In this document: piece after piece, positions 16,389 to 24,673 of the stretch | Position numbering within the stretch: the first letter of the stretch is position 1 | Layout: the number at the start of each line of letters is the position of its first letter | Assembly (NCBI RefSeq): GCF_013337115.1 | Contig: NZ_SGWE01000004.1 | Location: forward strand, 1,802,501 to 1,842,500 | Direction: 5' to 3' | DNA: 40,000 nucleotides | Origin: Deinococcus sp. JMULE3 | GTDB lineage: Bacteria > Deinococcota > Deinococci > Deinococcales > Deinococcaceae | Made by a program: the position numbers and the translations under genes | Notes under the pieces: model-generated | What the model was told of the DNA's origin: nothing | Seen by the model: the letters and a program-made list of their open reading frames with translations, nothing else | Database searches by the model: none

Positions 16389-16778
16389 TCAGTTCTGCGT
16401 CTGGCAGGCGGGGCACACGCCCATGAATTCCAGGCGCACGTCCGTCACCTGGAACCCGGCAGGCAGCGCCGAGGCGGGCACGGCCGGCACGTCCCCGGCA
16501 TCCACGTCGAAGATCGCGCCGCAGGTGCGGCACACCGCGTGGTGGTGGGCGTCGCCCTCGCGCCAGTCGTAACGGGTGGCCTGCCCGGCGCGTTCCAGCG
16601 TCACGACCACACCGTCGCGCACCAGGGCGTCCAGCGTGCGGTACACGGTCCCCAGGCTCACGCTGGGCAGCTGCTCGCGCACCTGCGCATGAATCCACGC
16701 CGCGTCCGGATGGGACCGGGCCGAGCGCAGCACGTCGATCACCGCTGCCCGCTGCTTGGTCTGCCGCACCATCGTCAT
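16389..16778 (-). CDS. Fur family metalloregulator (PerR/Fur-like)
   Basis: This 129-residue regulator has the Fur winged-helix domain (about 1-75: QRAAVIDVLRSARSHPDAAWIHAQVR, then VSLGTVYRTLDALVRDGVV). A dimerisation domain follows with HHH (78-80) and two CxxC zinc sites, Cys83/Cys86 (CRTCG) and Cys122/Cys125 (CPACQ). It represses genes in response to a metal ion or peroxide. The sequence alone does not separate Fur, PerR, Mur and Zur: the N-terminus is short as in PerR, but no decisive residue was identified. The start is backed by TAGACT 6 nt upstream. No metal-transport gene adjoins. Confidence 0.9.
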   Translation of the reverse strand: MTMVRQTKQRAAVIDVLRSARSHPDAAWIHAQVREQLPSVSLGTVYRTLDALVRDGVVVTLERAGQATRYDWREGDAHHHAVCRTCGAIFDVDAGDVPAVPASALPAGFQVTDVRLEFMGVCPACQTQN

Positions 16779-16784
16779 GCACGC

Positions 16785-16790
16785 AGTCTA
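16785..16790 (-). promoter_or_regulatory. Leaderless-type -10 box (TAGACT) of the Fur-family gene
   Basis: On the minus strand TAGACT is followed by GCGTGC and the ATG at 16778. Confidence 0.5.
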
Positions 16791-16836
16791 CCAAACGCCG
16801 CCTGACGCGCCGATGACGGGCATGACAAAAGGGTGC

Positions 16837-16971
16837 TGGGGGGTGGGTAGTGGGTTGTGGGCTGGGTGGTGTCGGTCGGGAACGCCTCCCTGGAGGCCAG
16901 TCCTGCCACCCATCGGCGTTGAGGCTGAGGCAGCCGACCCACTGCCCACAACCCACTCCCCACTGCCCCCC
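16837..16971. repeat. Inverted pair of G/T-rich repeat B units
   Basis: A unit with core GTGGGTTGTGGG (left arm, about 16837-16880) recurs inverted as CCCACAACCCAC (right arm, about 16931-16971), with roughly 80% match over 40 bp. The middle holds a CCTCC/GGAGG hairpin. Single units occur at about 24592-24630 and 27282-27325. It fills the gap between the divergent Fur and birA genes. Confidence 0.6.
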
Positions 16972-17010
16972 TCGTCCCGTCATGCGGGTCGCTTGCTTGA
17001 ACCCGGTTCA

Positions 17011-17048
17011 TTGCTTTCGTTCAGTCGGGCGCGTACAACACTGAACGA
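17011..17048 (+). promoter_or_regulatory. birA-bioY promoter with BirA-type operator
   Basis: TTGCTT (17011-17016), a 17-nt spacer and TACAAC (17034-17039) form the promoter. Perfect 9-bp inverted arms TCGTTCAGT (17017-17025) and ACTGAACGA (17040-17048), 14 bp apart, bracket the -10. Long arms with a 14-16 bp gap are the layout of known BirA operators, although the arm sequence differs from the E. coli site. A second palindrome, TGAACC-C-GGTTCA (16998-17010), lies just upstream. Autoregulation by the BirA encoded here is inferred. Confidence 0.7.
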
Positions 17049-17050
17049 CC

Positions 17051-17971
17051 ATGCCCGAGCGCCTCCTGCCCCTCCTGACCACGCGACCCCAGACCGGGGA
17101 CGCGCTGGGCGCGCGACTGGGCGTGAACCGCGTGACGGTCAACACCCTGGCCCGCCGCCTGCAGGAAGGCGGGGTGCCGGTGCAGGTCAGTCGCGCCGGG
17201 TACGCCCTGCACCCCGACGCCCCCGCGCCCGCGCAGGTCACGCCGACCGGATTGATGGGGGCCGCGCACCGCTACCACGGCACCGTGACGAGCACCCAGG
17301 ATGCCCTGCGCGCCTGGGCGGACGAGGCCCAGGCCCCCGCCCCGCACGGCGCGGTCCTGACCGCCGAACGGCAGACCGCCGGTCGTGGGCGGCGCGGGCG
17401 GGCCTGGGACACCACGCACGGCACGCTGGTGTTCAGCGTCCTGCTGCGCCACGGACCCGGCGGCGGCCCCCTGAGCCTCCCGCACCTGGCGTTGCTGCCC
17501 CTCGCGGCGGGCGTCGCGCTGGCCCGCGCGGCGGGCGTGGGCGGCCTGAAATGGCCGAACGACCTGCTTGCCCCGGACCGCCGCAAACTGGCGGGCATCC
17601 TGCTGGAAGCCGACCTGCGCGGCGAGGAGGCCCGCCGGGCGGTGCTGGGCATCGGCGTGAACGTCAGCGCCGCGCCGGACGGGGCCGCGCACCTGCGCGA
17701 GTTCCGCCCGGACCTGACCCGCGCGCAGCTCCTGACCGACCTGCTGCGGGAACTGCACACCTGGCTGGACGCCCCGCCGGACGACATGCTGCGCGCGTGG
17801 CGCGAGGCCAGCGTCACCCTCGGGCAGCCCGTGCGCGTGCAGACCCCGCAGGGCCCCGTGGACGGCACCGCCCTCGACCTCGACCCCAGCGGCAGCCTGA
17901 TCGTCCAGACGCCCGCCGGCCCCCTCACCGTCGGCGCGGGCGACGTGCAGCTCATCGGCACCCTCACCTGA
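17051..17971 (+). CDS. birA: Biotin--protein ligase / biotin operon repressor
   Basis: This 306-residue BirA has an N-terminal winged-helix domain (about 1-52: TGDALGARLGVNRVTVNTLARRLQ), making it the bifunctional, DNA-binding type. The catalytic domain follows, with the biotinyl-AMP loop GRGRRGR (111-117), KWPND (167-171) and KLAGILLE (179-186), and then the C-terminal SH3-like domain (about 262-305). It activates biotin with ATP and attaches it to carrier proteins such as acetyl-CoA carboxylase. When biotin is plentiful, the biotinyl-AMP form represses its targets. bioY begins 31 nt downstream, so ligase and biotin uptake form an operon behind the presumed BirA operator. Confidence 0.95.
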   Translation: MPERLLPLLTTRPQTGDALGARLGVNRVTVNTLARRLQEGGVPVQVSRAGYALHPDAPAPAQVTPTGLMGAAHRYHGTVTSTQDALRAWADEAQAPAPHGAVLTAERQTAGRGRRGRAWDTTHGTLVFSVLLRHGPGGGPLSLPHLALLPLAAGVALARAAGVGGLKWPNDLLAPDRRKLAGILLEADLRGEEARRAVLGIGVNVSAAPDGAAHLREFRPDLTRAQLLTDLLRELHTWLDAPPDDMLRAWREASVTLGQPVRVQTPQGPVDGTALDLDPSGSLIVQTPAGPLTVGAGDVQLIGTLT

Positions 17972-18002
17972 CGCCCCCACCCCCACACCGGAGGACCCCA
18001 CC

Positions 18003-18587
18003 ATGACCCTGACTCACCCCACCCTCGCCCGCCAGCTCGCCCCCACCCCCAGCCTCCTGCGCGACGTGCTGCTCGTCGTGGGCGGCGCCGCGTTCGTCGC
18101 CGTGCTCGCCCAGGCCGAGGTGCCCCTCAAGCCCGTCCCGCTGACCCTGCAGACGCTCGGCGTGCTGCTCGTCGGCGCGGCCCTCGGCTGGAAACGCGCG
18201 CTGGCCGCCCTGGCCGTGTACGTCGCCGCCGGGGCCGCCGGACTGCCCGTCCTGGCAGGCGGGTCCGCCGGACTGATGAACGCCGCTGGGACCGGCATGC
18301 GCGCCAGCATCGGCTACCTGTTCAGCTACCCGCTGGCCGCCGCCCTCGTCGGCTTCCTGGTGGAACGCTACGCGCTGGACCGCAAGTTCCTCGGCACCTG
18401 CCTCGCCATGCTCGCGGGCAGCGCCCTCATCTACGCCGTGGGCCTCCCGGTGCTGGGCGCCCTGACCGGCCTGAAAGGCGGCGCGCTCCTGACCGCGGGC
18501 CTGACCCCCTTCATCATCGGGGACACCATCAAACTGCTGCTGGCCGCGCTGCTGCTCCCCACCGCCTGGAAGTTCATCCGCAAGTAA
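18003..18587 (+). CDS. bioY: BioY biotin transporter, ECF S component
   Basis: This 194-residue membrane protein has about six transmembrane helices and BioY signatures: VPLKPVPLTLQTLGVLLVGAALGWKRA and YVAAGAAGLPVLAGGSAGL. It is the substrate-specific subunit of an energy-coupling-factor biotin importer; the ATPase and T components are not in the window. GGAGG lies 7 nt before the ATG. It is downstream of birA in the same operon and so probably repressed by biotin-loaded BirA. The TAA stop is immediately followed by the TCA flank of element A copy 3. Confidence 0.95.
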   Translation: MTLTHPTLARQLAPTPSLLRDVLLVVGGAAFVAVLAQAEVPLKPVPLTLQTLGVLLVGAALGWKRALAALAVYVAAGAAGLPVLAGGSAGLMNAAGTGMRASIGYLFSYPLAAALVGFLVERYALDRKFLGTCLAMLAGSALIYAVGLPVLGALTGLKGGALLTAGLTPFIIGDTIKLLLAALLLPTAWKFIRK

Positions 18588-18590
18588 TCA

Positions 18591-18722
18591 TATGAACTCC
18601 GGTTGAAAGGTTTGCAAAATCTTTCAACCCGAGCGGAGCGAGCAGGAGAAAAACGGGTTCCGGGCGTGGAGTTGACAACCCGGTGCTGTTCCGGGTTGTG
18701 AACGAAACAGACGGAATCCGTA
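18591..18722 (-). repeat. Element A copy 3 (132 bp, reverse)
   Basis: TCA flanks both sides (18588-18590, 18723-18725). Hairpin 1 pairs CAACCCGG (18676-18683) with CCGGGTTG (18691-18698) around loop TGCTGTT. Hairpin 2 (about 18601-18629) has a 13-bp stem with one G-U pair. Compared with copies 1 and 2 it lacks about 22 bp in the middle. Confidence 0.88.
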
Positions 18723-18736
18723 TCAGCTGTCCGGAC

Positions 18737-18768
18737 ACGGCCCCCACCTTCACCCGGGTGGGGGCCGT
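18737..18768 (+). terminator. Hairpin downstream of bioY and element A
   Basis: A perfect 12-bp stem (ACGGCCCCCACC with GGTGGGGGCCGT) has an 8-nt loop and no T-tract. It is the probable end of the birA-bioY transcript. Confidence 0.6.
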
Positions 18769-18904
18769 CACCATGCCGCGCGGCGGCGGATAAGCGCATG
18801 TCTCCCACCTGGAGACCCGTGAGGCTGGCGTGCCTCCACTCTGCCGGGCGCGCGGCTGGGTGGGCATCCGCCGAAAGTGGCACCCGCGCGTAGGCCGGGC
18901 GGCG

Positions 18905-18910
18905 TACGCT
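18905..18910 (+). promoter_or_regulatory. Leaderless-type -10 box (TACGCT) of the secreted protein gene
   Basis: TACGCT ends 5 nt before the ATG at 18916. Confidence 0.5.
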
Positions 18911-18915
18911 GAGGC

Positions 18916-19617
18916 ATGCGAAGGACGACAGTGGCGGTGTGGGCGGCCCTCCTGGGCGGCGTGGCGGGGGCGCAACCGGACGCCCCGGTGCTGCGCGGCA
19001 CGCTGCCCGGCTGGGCGGACGGTGCGGGTTCCGTGGGGGTACTGCTGCCCTTCCCCGGTGGGGACGACCGCCGCATCCAGGCGGCGCGCGGGACGCTCGG
19101 CGCGGCGGGTGACCTGACGCTGCCGCTGCCCGACCCGGCGCGGCTGGCGGGCGCCCAGGTGCCGCTCGTGGAGTGGCTGAATCTGGAGCCGCTGGGCTGC
19201 GTGACCCGCAGCGGAAAGATCACGTTCAGTGACCCGGCGGCGCAGGTGTTCCCGCTGAACGAACTGCGCGTGGCCGCGGCCGGGCGGACATTCCCCAGCG
19301 TGGGCAGCATCGTGGGTGAGGACCTGTGGCAGCCCGCGACGATCCTGAACAGCGAGGTGGACCTGCTGGCCGGACAGGACGGGGCGGACGGCCGTCTGCG
19401 TTTCCAGCGGCTGGTGTTCAGCGCGGCGGACGTGACGGTCAGTGGCGAGGCCCGCTGCGTGCCGGACCGGGGTATGCCCGAGCAGCTGAGCGTGAACCTT
19501 CCCCTGCGCGCCGGGTGGAACGTCGTTCAGGAGGACGTGAACTACGCCGGGGAGGACGCGGAGCGCAGCCTGACCCTCGCCCCGCCGGACACCGTGACCG
19601 TCTGGCAGGCCCGCTAA
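18916..19617 (+). CDS. Secreted protein of unknown function
   Basis: This 233-residue protein opens with a short signal peptide (MRRTTVAVWAALLGGVAGAQ, cleavage probably after AGA or AQ). The mature part is rich in Leu-Pro and Asp-Gly and shows no catalytic motif I recognise. It contains two well-separated cysteines (LGCVTRSG and EARCVPDRG) that might form a disulfide. The WQPATILNSEVDLLAGQDGADGRLRF and YAGEDAERSLTLAPPDTVTVW stretches suggest beta-strands. A TACGCT box 5 nt upstream supports the start. GC content is high, like the rest of the chromosome, until just after its stop, where an AT-rich block begins. Confidence 0.75.
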   Translation: MRRTTVAVWAALLGGVAGAQPDAPVLRGTLPGWADGAGSVGVLLPFPGGDDRRIQAARGTLGAAGDLTLPLPDPARLAGAQVPLVEWLNLEPLGCVTRSGKITFSDPAAQVFPLNELRVAAAGRTFPSVGSIVGEDLWQPATILNSEVDLLAGQDGADGRLRFQRLVFSAADVTVSGEARCVPDRGMPEQLSVNLPLRAGWNVVQEDVNYAGEDAERSLTLAPPDTVTVWQAR

Positions 19618-19659
19618 TGTACGGCGCGAAATGAAGATATTGAATCCTGGAGATAAAAA

Positions 19660-20967
19660 GTGTCGAATGAAATAATTGAAGATTTCGCTCATTCGTATAG
19701 ACGTGAATATGACTTCTATTTTGCTGCATCCAAGTATTTGGCCGATTATGTAGAGGAAGGGCTTAAAGGAATTGGAGTGAGGGCTATAATTACATTTAGG
19801 GCTAAATCGCCGTCTAGCCTTAGGGATAAACTGATTCGGCGAAACGAAAAAATCCCCTACGAAAATAGAGATCAAATTTACGAAGATATATGCGATTTTG
19901 CTGGCGTAAGAATCGCACTCTATTTTCCAAGTGATAAGTCTATTGTTGAAGAATACATAAAGCAGGAACTGGATTTACAGGAAGTGAAAAAATTTCCCCA
20001 AGAAAATAATAGTTCAGTTTTTCCTGGATATGTGGCTGAACACTACAGAGTTAGGATTAAGAGCGACAAAGTTCCGCAGGAATTTAGTAGATTCTGCGAT
20101 ACTCGTATGGAGATACAGGTTGCATCTGTTCTTATGCATGGCTGGTCTGAAGTTGAGCATGACATAATATATAAGCCCTCGTCCGGTGAGCCTGATAAAG
20201 AAGAAAAAAGAGTATTGGAAATCATAAACGGTATCGTAGTTTCGAGCGAAATGGCTCTCGATCATTTAAAATTTTTAATAGATAAGAGGGCAAATGATAG
20301 AAGGAGAAAATTCAGGAACGTATATGAATTTGCTGGATTTGTTCATGATTTTGTCAAATCTAGGGATGGATCAAATTCAAGCTTGGCTAGTATACGTAAT
20401 CCAGACTTCTTGTTTGAGGCGCTAAGCTCAAGTGGCATCAACACACCGGATGAATTAAAAAAAATACTCAATGCTACCCGATTCTCCTCGAAAAACTATC
20501 TAATTAATGTCCTTATAATTGAAACTTGGTTATCTCTGGATCCAGGAAGGTCTGATAATCTGATTTCTATAATTAACAAAAGATACGGTGGGTATTCCCG
20601 TTTGTCGGAAGACGAGAAAAAAGATATCAATCAATTTGTCAGGCTATACAGTCATATGATATCGTTTATAAACAAGTATAGTATTGACAATCTATCTGGA
20701 AAAAAGAGAAAATCATATAAAATAATCAGCAAAAGAAGACTGGAAGAATTGGGGTTTGATGCCAGCAATGTTAAAGATATAACTGAGCATTCGCGAGTAG
20801 TATTTGCCAACGTAATAAACGGCAGATTTAATTCAGTTTACGGTGAAATCGAGACATCTATGATAGAAATATATAATCTTCTGGTGGAAAAATCTGACTA
20901 CATTCAGAGCTATGAGGATATAAGAACTATAAGTGAAATATTGTCGGAATATCAATTGCACTTATGA
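19660..20967 (+). CDS. RelA/SpoT-domain nucleotide synthetase, foreign AT-rich gene
   Basis: This 435-residue protein carries a RelA/SpoT (p)ppGpp-synthetase-type domain at about residues 35-205. It has RAKSPSSLRDKL (47-58, ATP-side basic residues), DFAGVRI (79-85, catalytic Asp), GYVAEHYRVR (123-132, guanine-stacking Tyr124) and MEIQVASVLMHGWSEVEHDIIYK (150-172, catalytic Glu151). No HD hydrolase precedes it, so it would make but not degrade alarmone-like nucleotides. A helical C-terminal part of ~230 residues has no motif I know. It starts at GTG with GGAG 7 nt upstream. The gene is strikingly AT-rich against GC-rich neighbours and uses codons such as ATA and AGA freely, so it was acquired by transfer. 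It could be an alarmone synthetase or a defence-type toxSAS; no antitoxin gene is visible. Confidence 0.85.
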   Translation: MSNEIIEDFAHSYRREYDFYFAASKYLADYVEEGLKGIGVRAIITFRAKSPSSLRDKLIRRNEKIPYENRDQIYEDICDFAGVRIALYFPSDKSIVEEYIKQELDLQEVKKFPQENNSSVFPGYVAEHYRVRIKSDKVPQEFSRFCDTRMEIQVASVLMHGWSEVEHDIIYKPSSGEPDKEEKRVLEIINGIVVSSEMALDHLKFLIDKRANDRRRKFRNVYEFAGFVHDFVKSRDGSNSSLASIRNPDFLFEALSSSGINTPDELKKILNATRFSSKNYLINVLIIETWLSLDPGRSDNLISIINKRYGGYSRLSEDEKKDINQFVRLYSHMISFINKYSIDNLSGKKRKSYKIISKRRLEELGFDASNVKDITEHSRVVFANVINGRFNSVYGEIETSMIEIYNLLVEKSDYIQSYEDIRTISEILSEYQLHL

Positions 20968-20977
20968 AGGAATGTGA

Positions 20978-21005
20978 AACCGCCCATATTTAAAAATGGG
21001 CGGTT
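20978..21005. terminator. Bidirectional terminator between the RelA/SpoT gene and recA
   Basis: A perfect 10-bp stem (AACCGCCCAT with ATGGGCGGTT) closes an A/T loop of 8 nt, 10 bp past the plus-strand stop and 16 bp past the recA stop on the minus strand. It can serve both converging genes. Confidence 0.7.
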
Positions 21006-21021
21006 GAGAAGAATGTAAATT

Positions 21022-22082
<1,061 letters not shown>

Positions 22083-22086
<4 letters not shown>

Positions 22087-22820
22087 GGCGTCTCCTGAAT
22101 AGCCTCGTCCGGGGCCGGTTCGGTCGCGGGGGCGGGGGTGGCGGGGGTGCCGCGCAGGCGGAAGGTACTGACGGTTTCGTGAATGGGGCCGGTCTTGCGC
22201 AGGATGCTGCGGTGCAGCCCGGCGCTCCCGGCCGTCCAGTGTTCGGGGAAGAGGATCGGGGGGACGCGCGGCGCCGGGCCCTTCTTGCGGGCCAGCGTGA
22301 CGTGCGCCTTGAACGGGAGGTCGTCGGTGCTCAGGCCGAGCGCCTGGATTTCTGCGCGCAGCGCGGCGGCCAGTTCGTTCAGGCCCTCGGCCTCGACCTT
22401 CACGAACCACACGCGGGGGCTGCCCTCGTTCGGGAAGTACCCGGTGCCGCGCAGTTTCAGGTCCAGCGGCGCGGCGTCCGTGAAGAGGCGCGTGCCGAGT
22501 TTCTTCAGGTCGTCCACCCGGTCATGCGGGACAGCCGGGAGGTACGCCAGCGTCACGTGCATCTGGTCGGCGGGCACCGAGCGCCAGTTGCCGCGCAGTT
22601 TCCCCTGCGCCGCGACGAGCGCGGGCGTGACGTCCGCCGGGACGGGCAGCGCGAAGAAGAGGCGCTGCGTGGTGGGCGTATGGGTGTCGGGCGCGCCGCG
22701 TCCCTTCCCGGCAGCTTTCGCGCCGGGCCGGGCGCCGGACTTGCCGCCAGCTTTGGGTCCGGGCTTTTTGCCGGGCTGGCTGGTGGGACGGGCAGGTCGT
22801 TTCGGGCGGGGGTCGGTCAT
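22083..22820 (-). CDS. thpR: RNA 2',3'-cyclic phosphodiesterase (LigT/ThpR)
   Basis: This 245-residue 2H phosphoesterase has both HxT signatures, HVTL at 88-91 and HVTL at 173-176. It opens RNA 2',3'-cyclic phosphates and in vitro can join 2'-5' tRNA halves. A Lys/Pro/Gly-rich, likely disordered tail of about 50 residues precedes the catalytic core and may bind nucleic acid (inference). The start at 22820 is preferred over the ATG at 22829 because its ATGA overlaps the cinA stop, matching the overlap with recA at the other end. The cinA-thpR-recA order is the arrangement known from Deinococcus radiodurans. Confidence 0.93.
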
Positions 22821-24028
22821 GCCGTCCATCCTGGCAGGGTGCGGGCCGCGAGGGCCAGCGCCGCCACTGCCGCCCGCTCGCGTAGCTGCGCCGGGTCGCC
22901 CGGCCAGTTCACGCCTGCCACCGCGACCTGCGCGCCGTCACTCAGGGCGACGTGCGCCCGCCCGGCCCCCTCGCCACTGGTGCAGACGACCACCGCGAGG
23001 CCCAGGTCGGCCCCCAGGTGCTCGCGCGCGCCGTCGGCCAGTTCCCGCGCGCCCGCCTCGCTGACCAGTCCGTCCCCCTGCAGGGTCACGGGGGTCAGGC
23101 CCAGCGTGATCAGGCGGCGGTGATCCTGCGTGACCGCCGCGTCCAGGAAGCCCGGCTGCTCGGCCAGCAGGGTGCACAGCACGCCCGCGCTGCCCGCCTC
23201 GATCACGCCCAGGGTCCGCCCGGCCAGGGCGGCCTGCACGGTGCCCGCCAGGGTCTGGTCGTCCTCGCCCCAGGTCCACTCGCGCAGCACGCCGCGCACC
23301 TCGTCCAGCACGGGGGCCAGCAGCGCGCGGGCCTCATCGGGGGTGGGGGCGCTGGCCGCCACGCGCACGTCCACGCCGGTCAGGCGGGCGTACGTGGCGA
23401 CACTGGGGTTCGCCTGCCGCGTCAGGTGCCCCAGCCGCTCGGCGATCAGGCTCTCGCCGATGCCGTGCGTGTGAATGGTGACGTGCTCCAGCGCCGTCGT
23501 GGGCAGCGGCAGGCGCGGCAGGACCTGCTCGGTCCACATGCGCCGCATCTCGCGCGGCGGGCCGGGCAGCGCCGCGATCAGTTTCGGCTGCCCGCCGCGG
23601 GTGGTGCGGACGAACCAGCCAGGCGCGGTGCCGACCGGGTTGGGCAGCGCCTCGGCGGACGGGATCAGCCACGCCTGCTTGCGGTTCGTGTCGGGCATGA
23701 CCCGGCCACGTGCCTCGAACAGGCCGCGCAGGTGGGTCAGCTGCGCCTCGTCCACCTGCGGCGTCTCGTTCAGCGCGGCGGCGATGGCCTCGCGGGTCAG
23801 GTCGTCGTCGGTGGGGCCCAGGCCGCCGCCCAGCAGGAGCAGGTCGGCGCGGTCCAGCGCCCGTTCGATGGCCGCCTGAAGTCGCCCGAGGTTGTCCCCG
23901 ACGACGGATTTATGGTGCAGCGTCAGGCCGCGCGCGCCCAGTTCACGGGCGACGAACGCGGCGTTGCTGTCGACGATCTCGCCGAACAGCAGTTCTGTGC
24001 CTACACTGATGATTTCTGCTATGGGCAT
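22817..24028 (-). CDS. cinA: CinA-like protein with degenerate C-terminal motif
   Basis: This 403-residue CinA has an N-terminal MoCF/COG1058 domain (about 1-170: AEIISVGTELLFGEIVDSNAAFVARELGARGL, LLLLGGGLGPTDDDLTREA, ALPGPPREM) and a C-terminal CinA/PncC-like domain (about 250-400). In active NMN amidohydrolases the latter begins with AESCTGG. Here the matching segment reads GVIEAGSAGVL, so the catalytic Ser appears lost and deamidase activity is doubtful. The N-terminal domain is linked to ADP-ribose pyrophosphatase activity in the family. The start at 24028 has GAGG 6-7 nt upstream and a TATACT -10; the frame is open upstream of that. It is the first gene of the recA operon. Confidence 0.9.
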   Translation of the reverse strand: MPIAEIISVGTELLFGEIVDSNAAFVARELGARGLTLHHKSVVGDNLGRLQAAIERALDRADLLLLGGGLGPTDDDLTREAIAAALNETPQVDEAQLTHLRGLFEARGRVMPDTNRKQAWLIPSAEALPNPVGTAPGWFVRTTRGGQPKLIAALPGPPREMRRMWTEQVLPRLPLPTTALEHVTIHTHGIGESLIAERLGHLTRQANPSVATYARLTGVDVRVAASAPTPDEARALLAPVLDEVRGVLREWTWGEDDQTLAGTVQAALAGRTLGVIEAGSAGVLCTLLAEQPGFLDAAVTQDHRRLITLGLTPVTLQGDGLVSEAGARELADGAREHLGADLGLAVVVCTSGEGAGRAHVALSDGAQVAVAGVNWPGDPAQLRERAAVAALALAARTLPGWTA

Positions 24029-24042
24029 AACAACCTCACCGG

Positions 24043-24071
24043 AGTATAGGCCAAAGCGAAACTCGCGTCCA
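24043..24071 (-). promoter_or_regulatory. Promoter of the cinA-thpR-recA operon
   Basis: On the minus strand TGGACG (4 of 6 to TTGACA), a 17-nt spacer and TATACT (24048 to 24043) precede the cinA ribosome site. I did not find a clear radiation/desiccation response palindrome here. Confidence 0.55.
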
Positions 24072-24133
24072 CCCCTGCCCAACCCGGCACACCCACCCCC
24101 GCCGCCCCCCTGACCCCAGTCAGGACGCCGGGT

Positions 24134-24463
24134 TCAGGCCGCCATCTTCCGGCACACCTCCGCACACTGACGGCAGGCCTCCGCGCAGCGCTGGCAGTGG
24201 TCATGGTGGTGCTGGCCGCACTCGGCCGCGCAGGCCTCGCACGCCTCGGCACACAGCGCGCACGCCCGCGCGTGCAGGTCGCTGCCGCGCATCAGCAGTC
24301 GCGCCGTCAACGCGCACACGTCCGCGCAGTCCCGGTCCAGGCGGACGCACGCCCGCATCATGTCGAGATGCGGCTCGGCCAGACACGCCGTCGCACACGC
24401 CTCACAGGCCGCCACGCAGGCCAGACACGCATCGATGCACTCCCGGATCATGGCTTCAGTCAT
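24134..24463 (-). CDS. Cys-rich four-helix copper-binding-type protein
   Basis: This 109-residue protein has repeated CxxC/CxxxC units (CIDACLACVAACEACATAC, CALCAEACEACAAEC, CQRCAEACRQCAEVC) and a central HHHDH cluster. This is the pattern of DUF326/Csp-like four-helix bundles that line their core with cysteines to store Cu(I). The ATG at 24463 is preferred over 24478 because it begins the family-like MTEAMIREC. No signal peptide is visible, so it would act in the cytoplasm, buffering copper. It sits just upstream of the cinA promoter on the same strand but ends before it, and is probably transcribed alone. Confidence 0.85.
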   Translation of the reverse strand: MTEAMIRECIDACLACVAACEACATACLAEPHLDMMRACVRLDRDCADVCALTARLLMRGSDLHARACALCAEACEACAAECGQHHHDHCQRCAEACRQCAEVCRKMAA

Positions 24464-24591
24464 GCCCCACCGTCCCACCCCCGTCCCGGCCGGGGATGGG
24501 AGCCGGATTCAGACCCCCTTCACGCCAGCGGCAACTCGAAACACAGGCTGTTCTCCACGCCCACGGACACCCCGCGCGGCAAGGGCAAATA

Positions 24592-24630
24592 GGGGAGTGG
24601 GAAGTGGGTTGTGGGGAGTGGGGGGCCTTG
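24592..24630 (+). repeat. Repeat B unit
   Basis: A G/T-rich run around GTGGGTTGTGGGGAGTGG matches the left arm of the inverted pair at 16837-16971. It lies in the 210-bp gap between the copper-type gene and the small hypothetical gene. Confidence 0.5.
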
Positions 24631-24673
24631 ATACGGGCGGGGGCGTCTCGCACACGCTGTTGACCATCACCCA

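Larger units (their letters stand above)
18588..18915. other. Intergenic region: element A copy, hairpin and promoter
   Basis: These 328 bases between bioY and the next gene hold element A copy 3 (18591-18722), a strong hairpin (18737-18768) and the -10 box at 18905. Nothing else was recognised in 18769-18904. Confidence 0.6.

Noticed and set aside
18431..18883. Open frames running through element A copies (here and at the other copies)
   Set aside because: They share similar peptides only because the repeat is shared, have no start signals, and overlap real genes or hairpins.
19617..21020. A toxin-antitoxin pair or full prophage around the RelA/SpoT gene
   Set aside because: Only one gene fits in the AT-rich block; no small partner, integrase or phage gene is present.
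24015..24060. TTATGCCCATAG near the cinA start as a radiation/desiccation response motif
   Set aside because: The known palindrome is 17 bp with TTATG and CATAA half-sites 7 bp apart; here the half-sites are 2 bp apart, one is imperfect, and they overlap the start codon.
24500..24592. Possible remnant of a coding tail on the minus strand before the repeat B unit
   Set aside because: A short stretch can be read as a protein end, but there is no start, no family match and no supporting signal.
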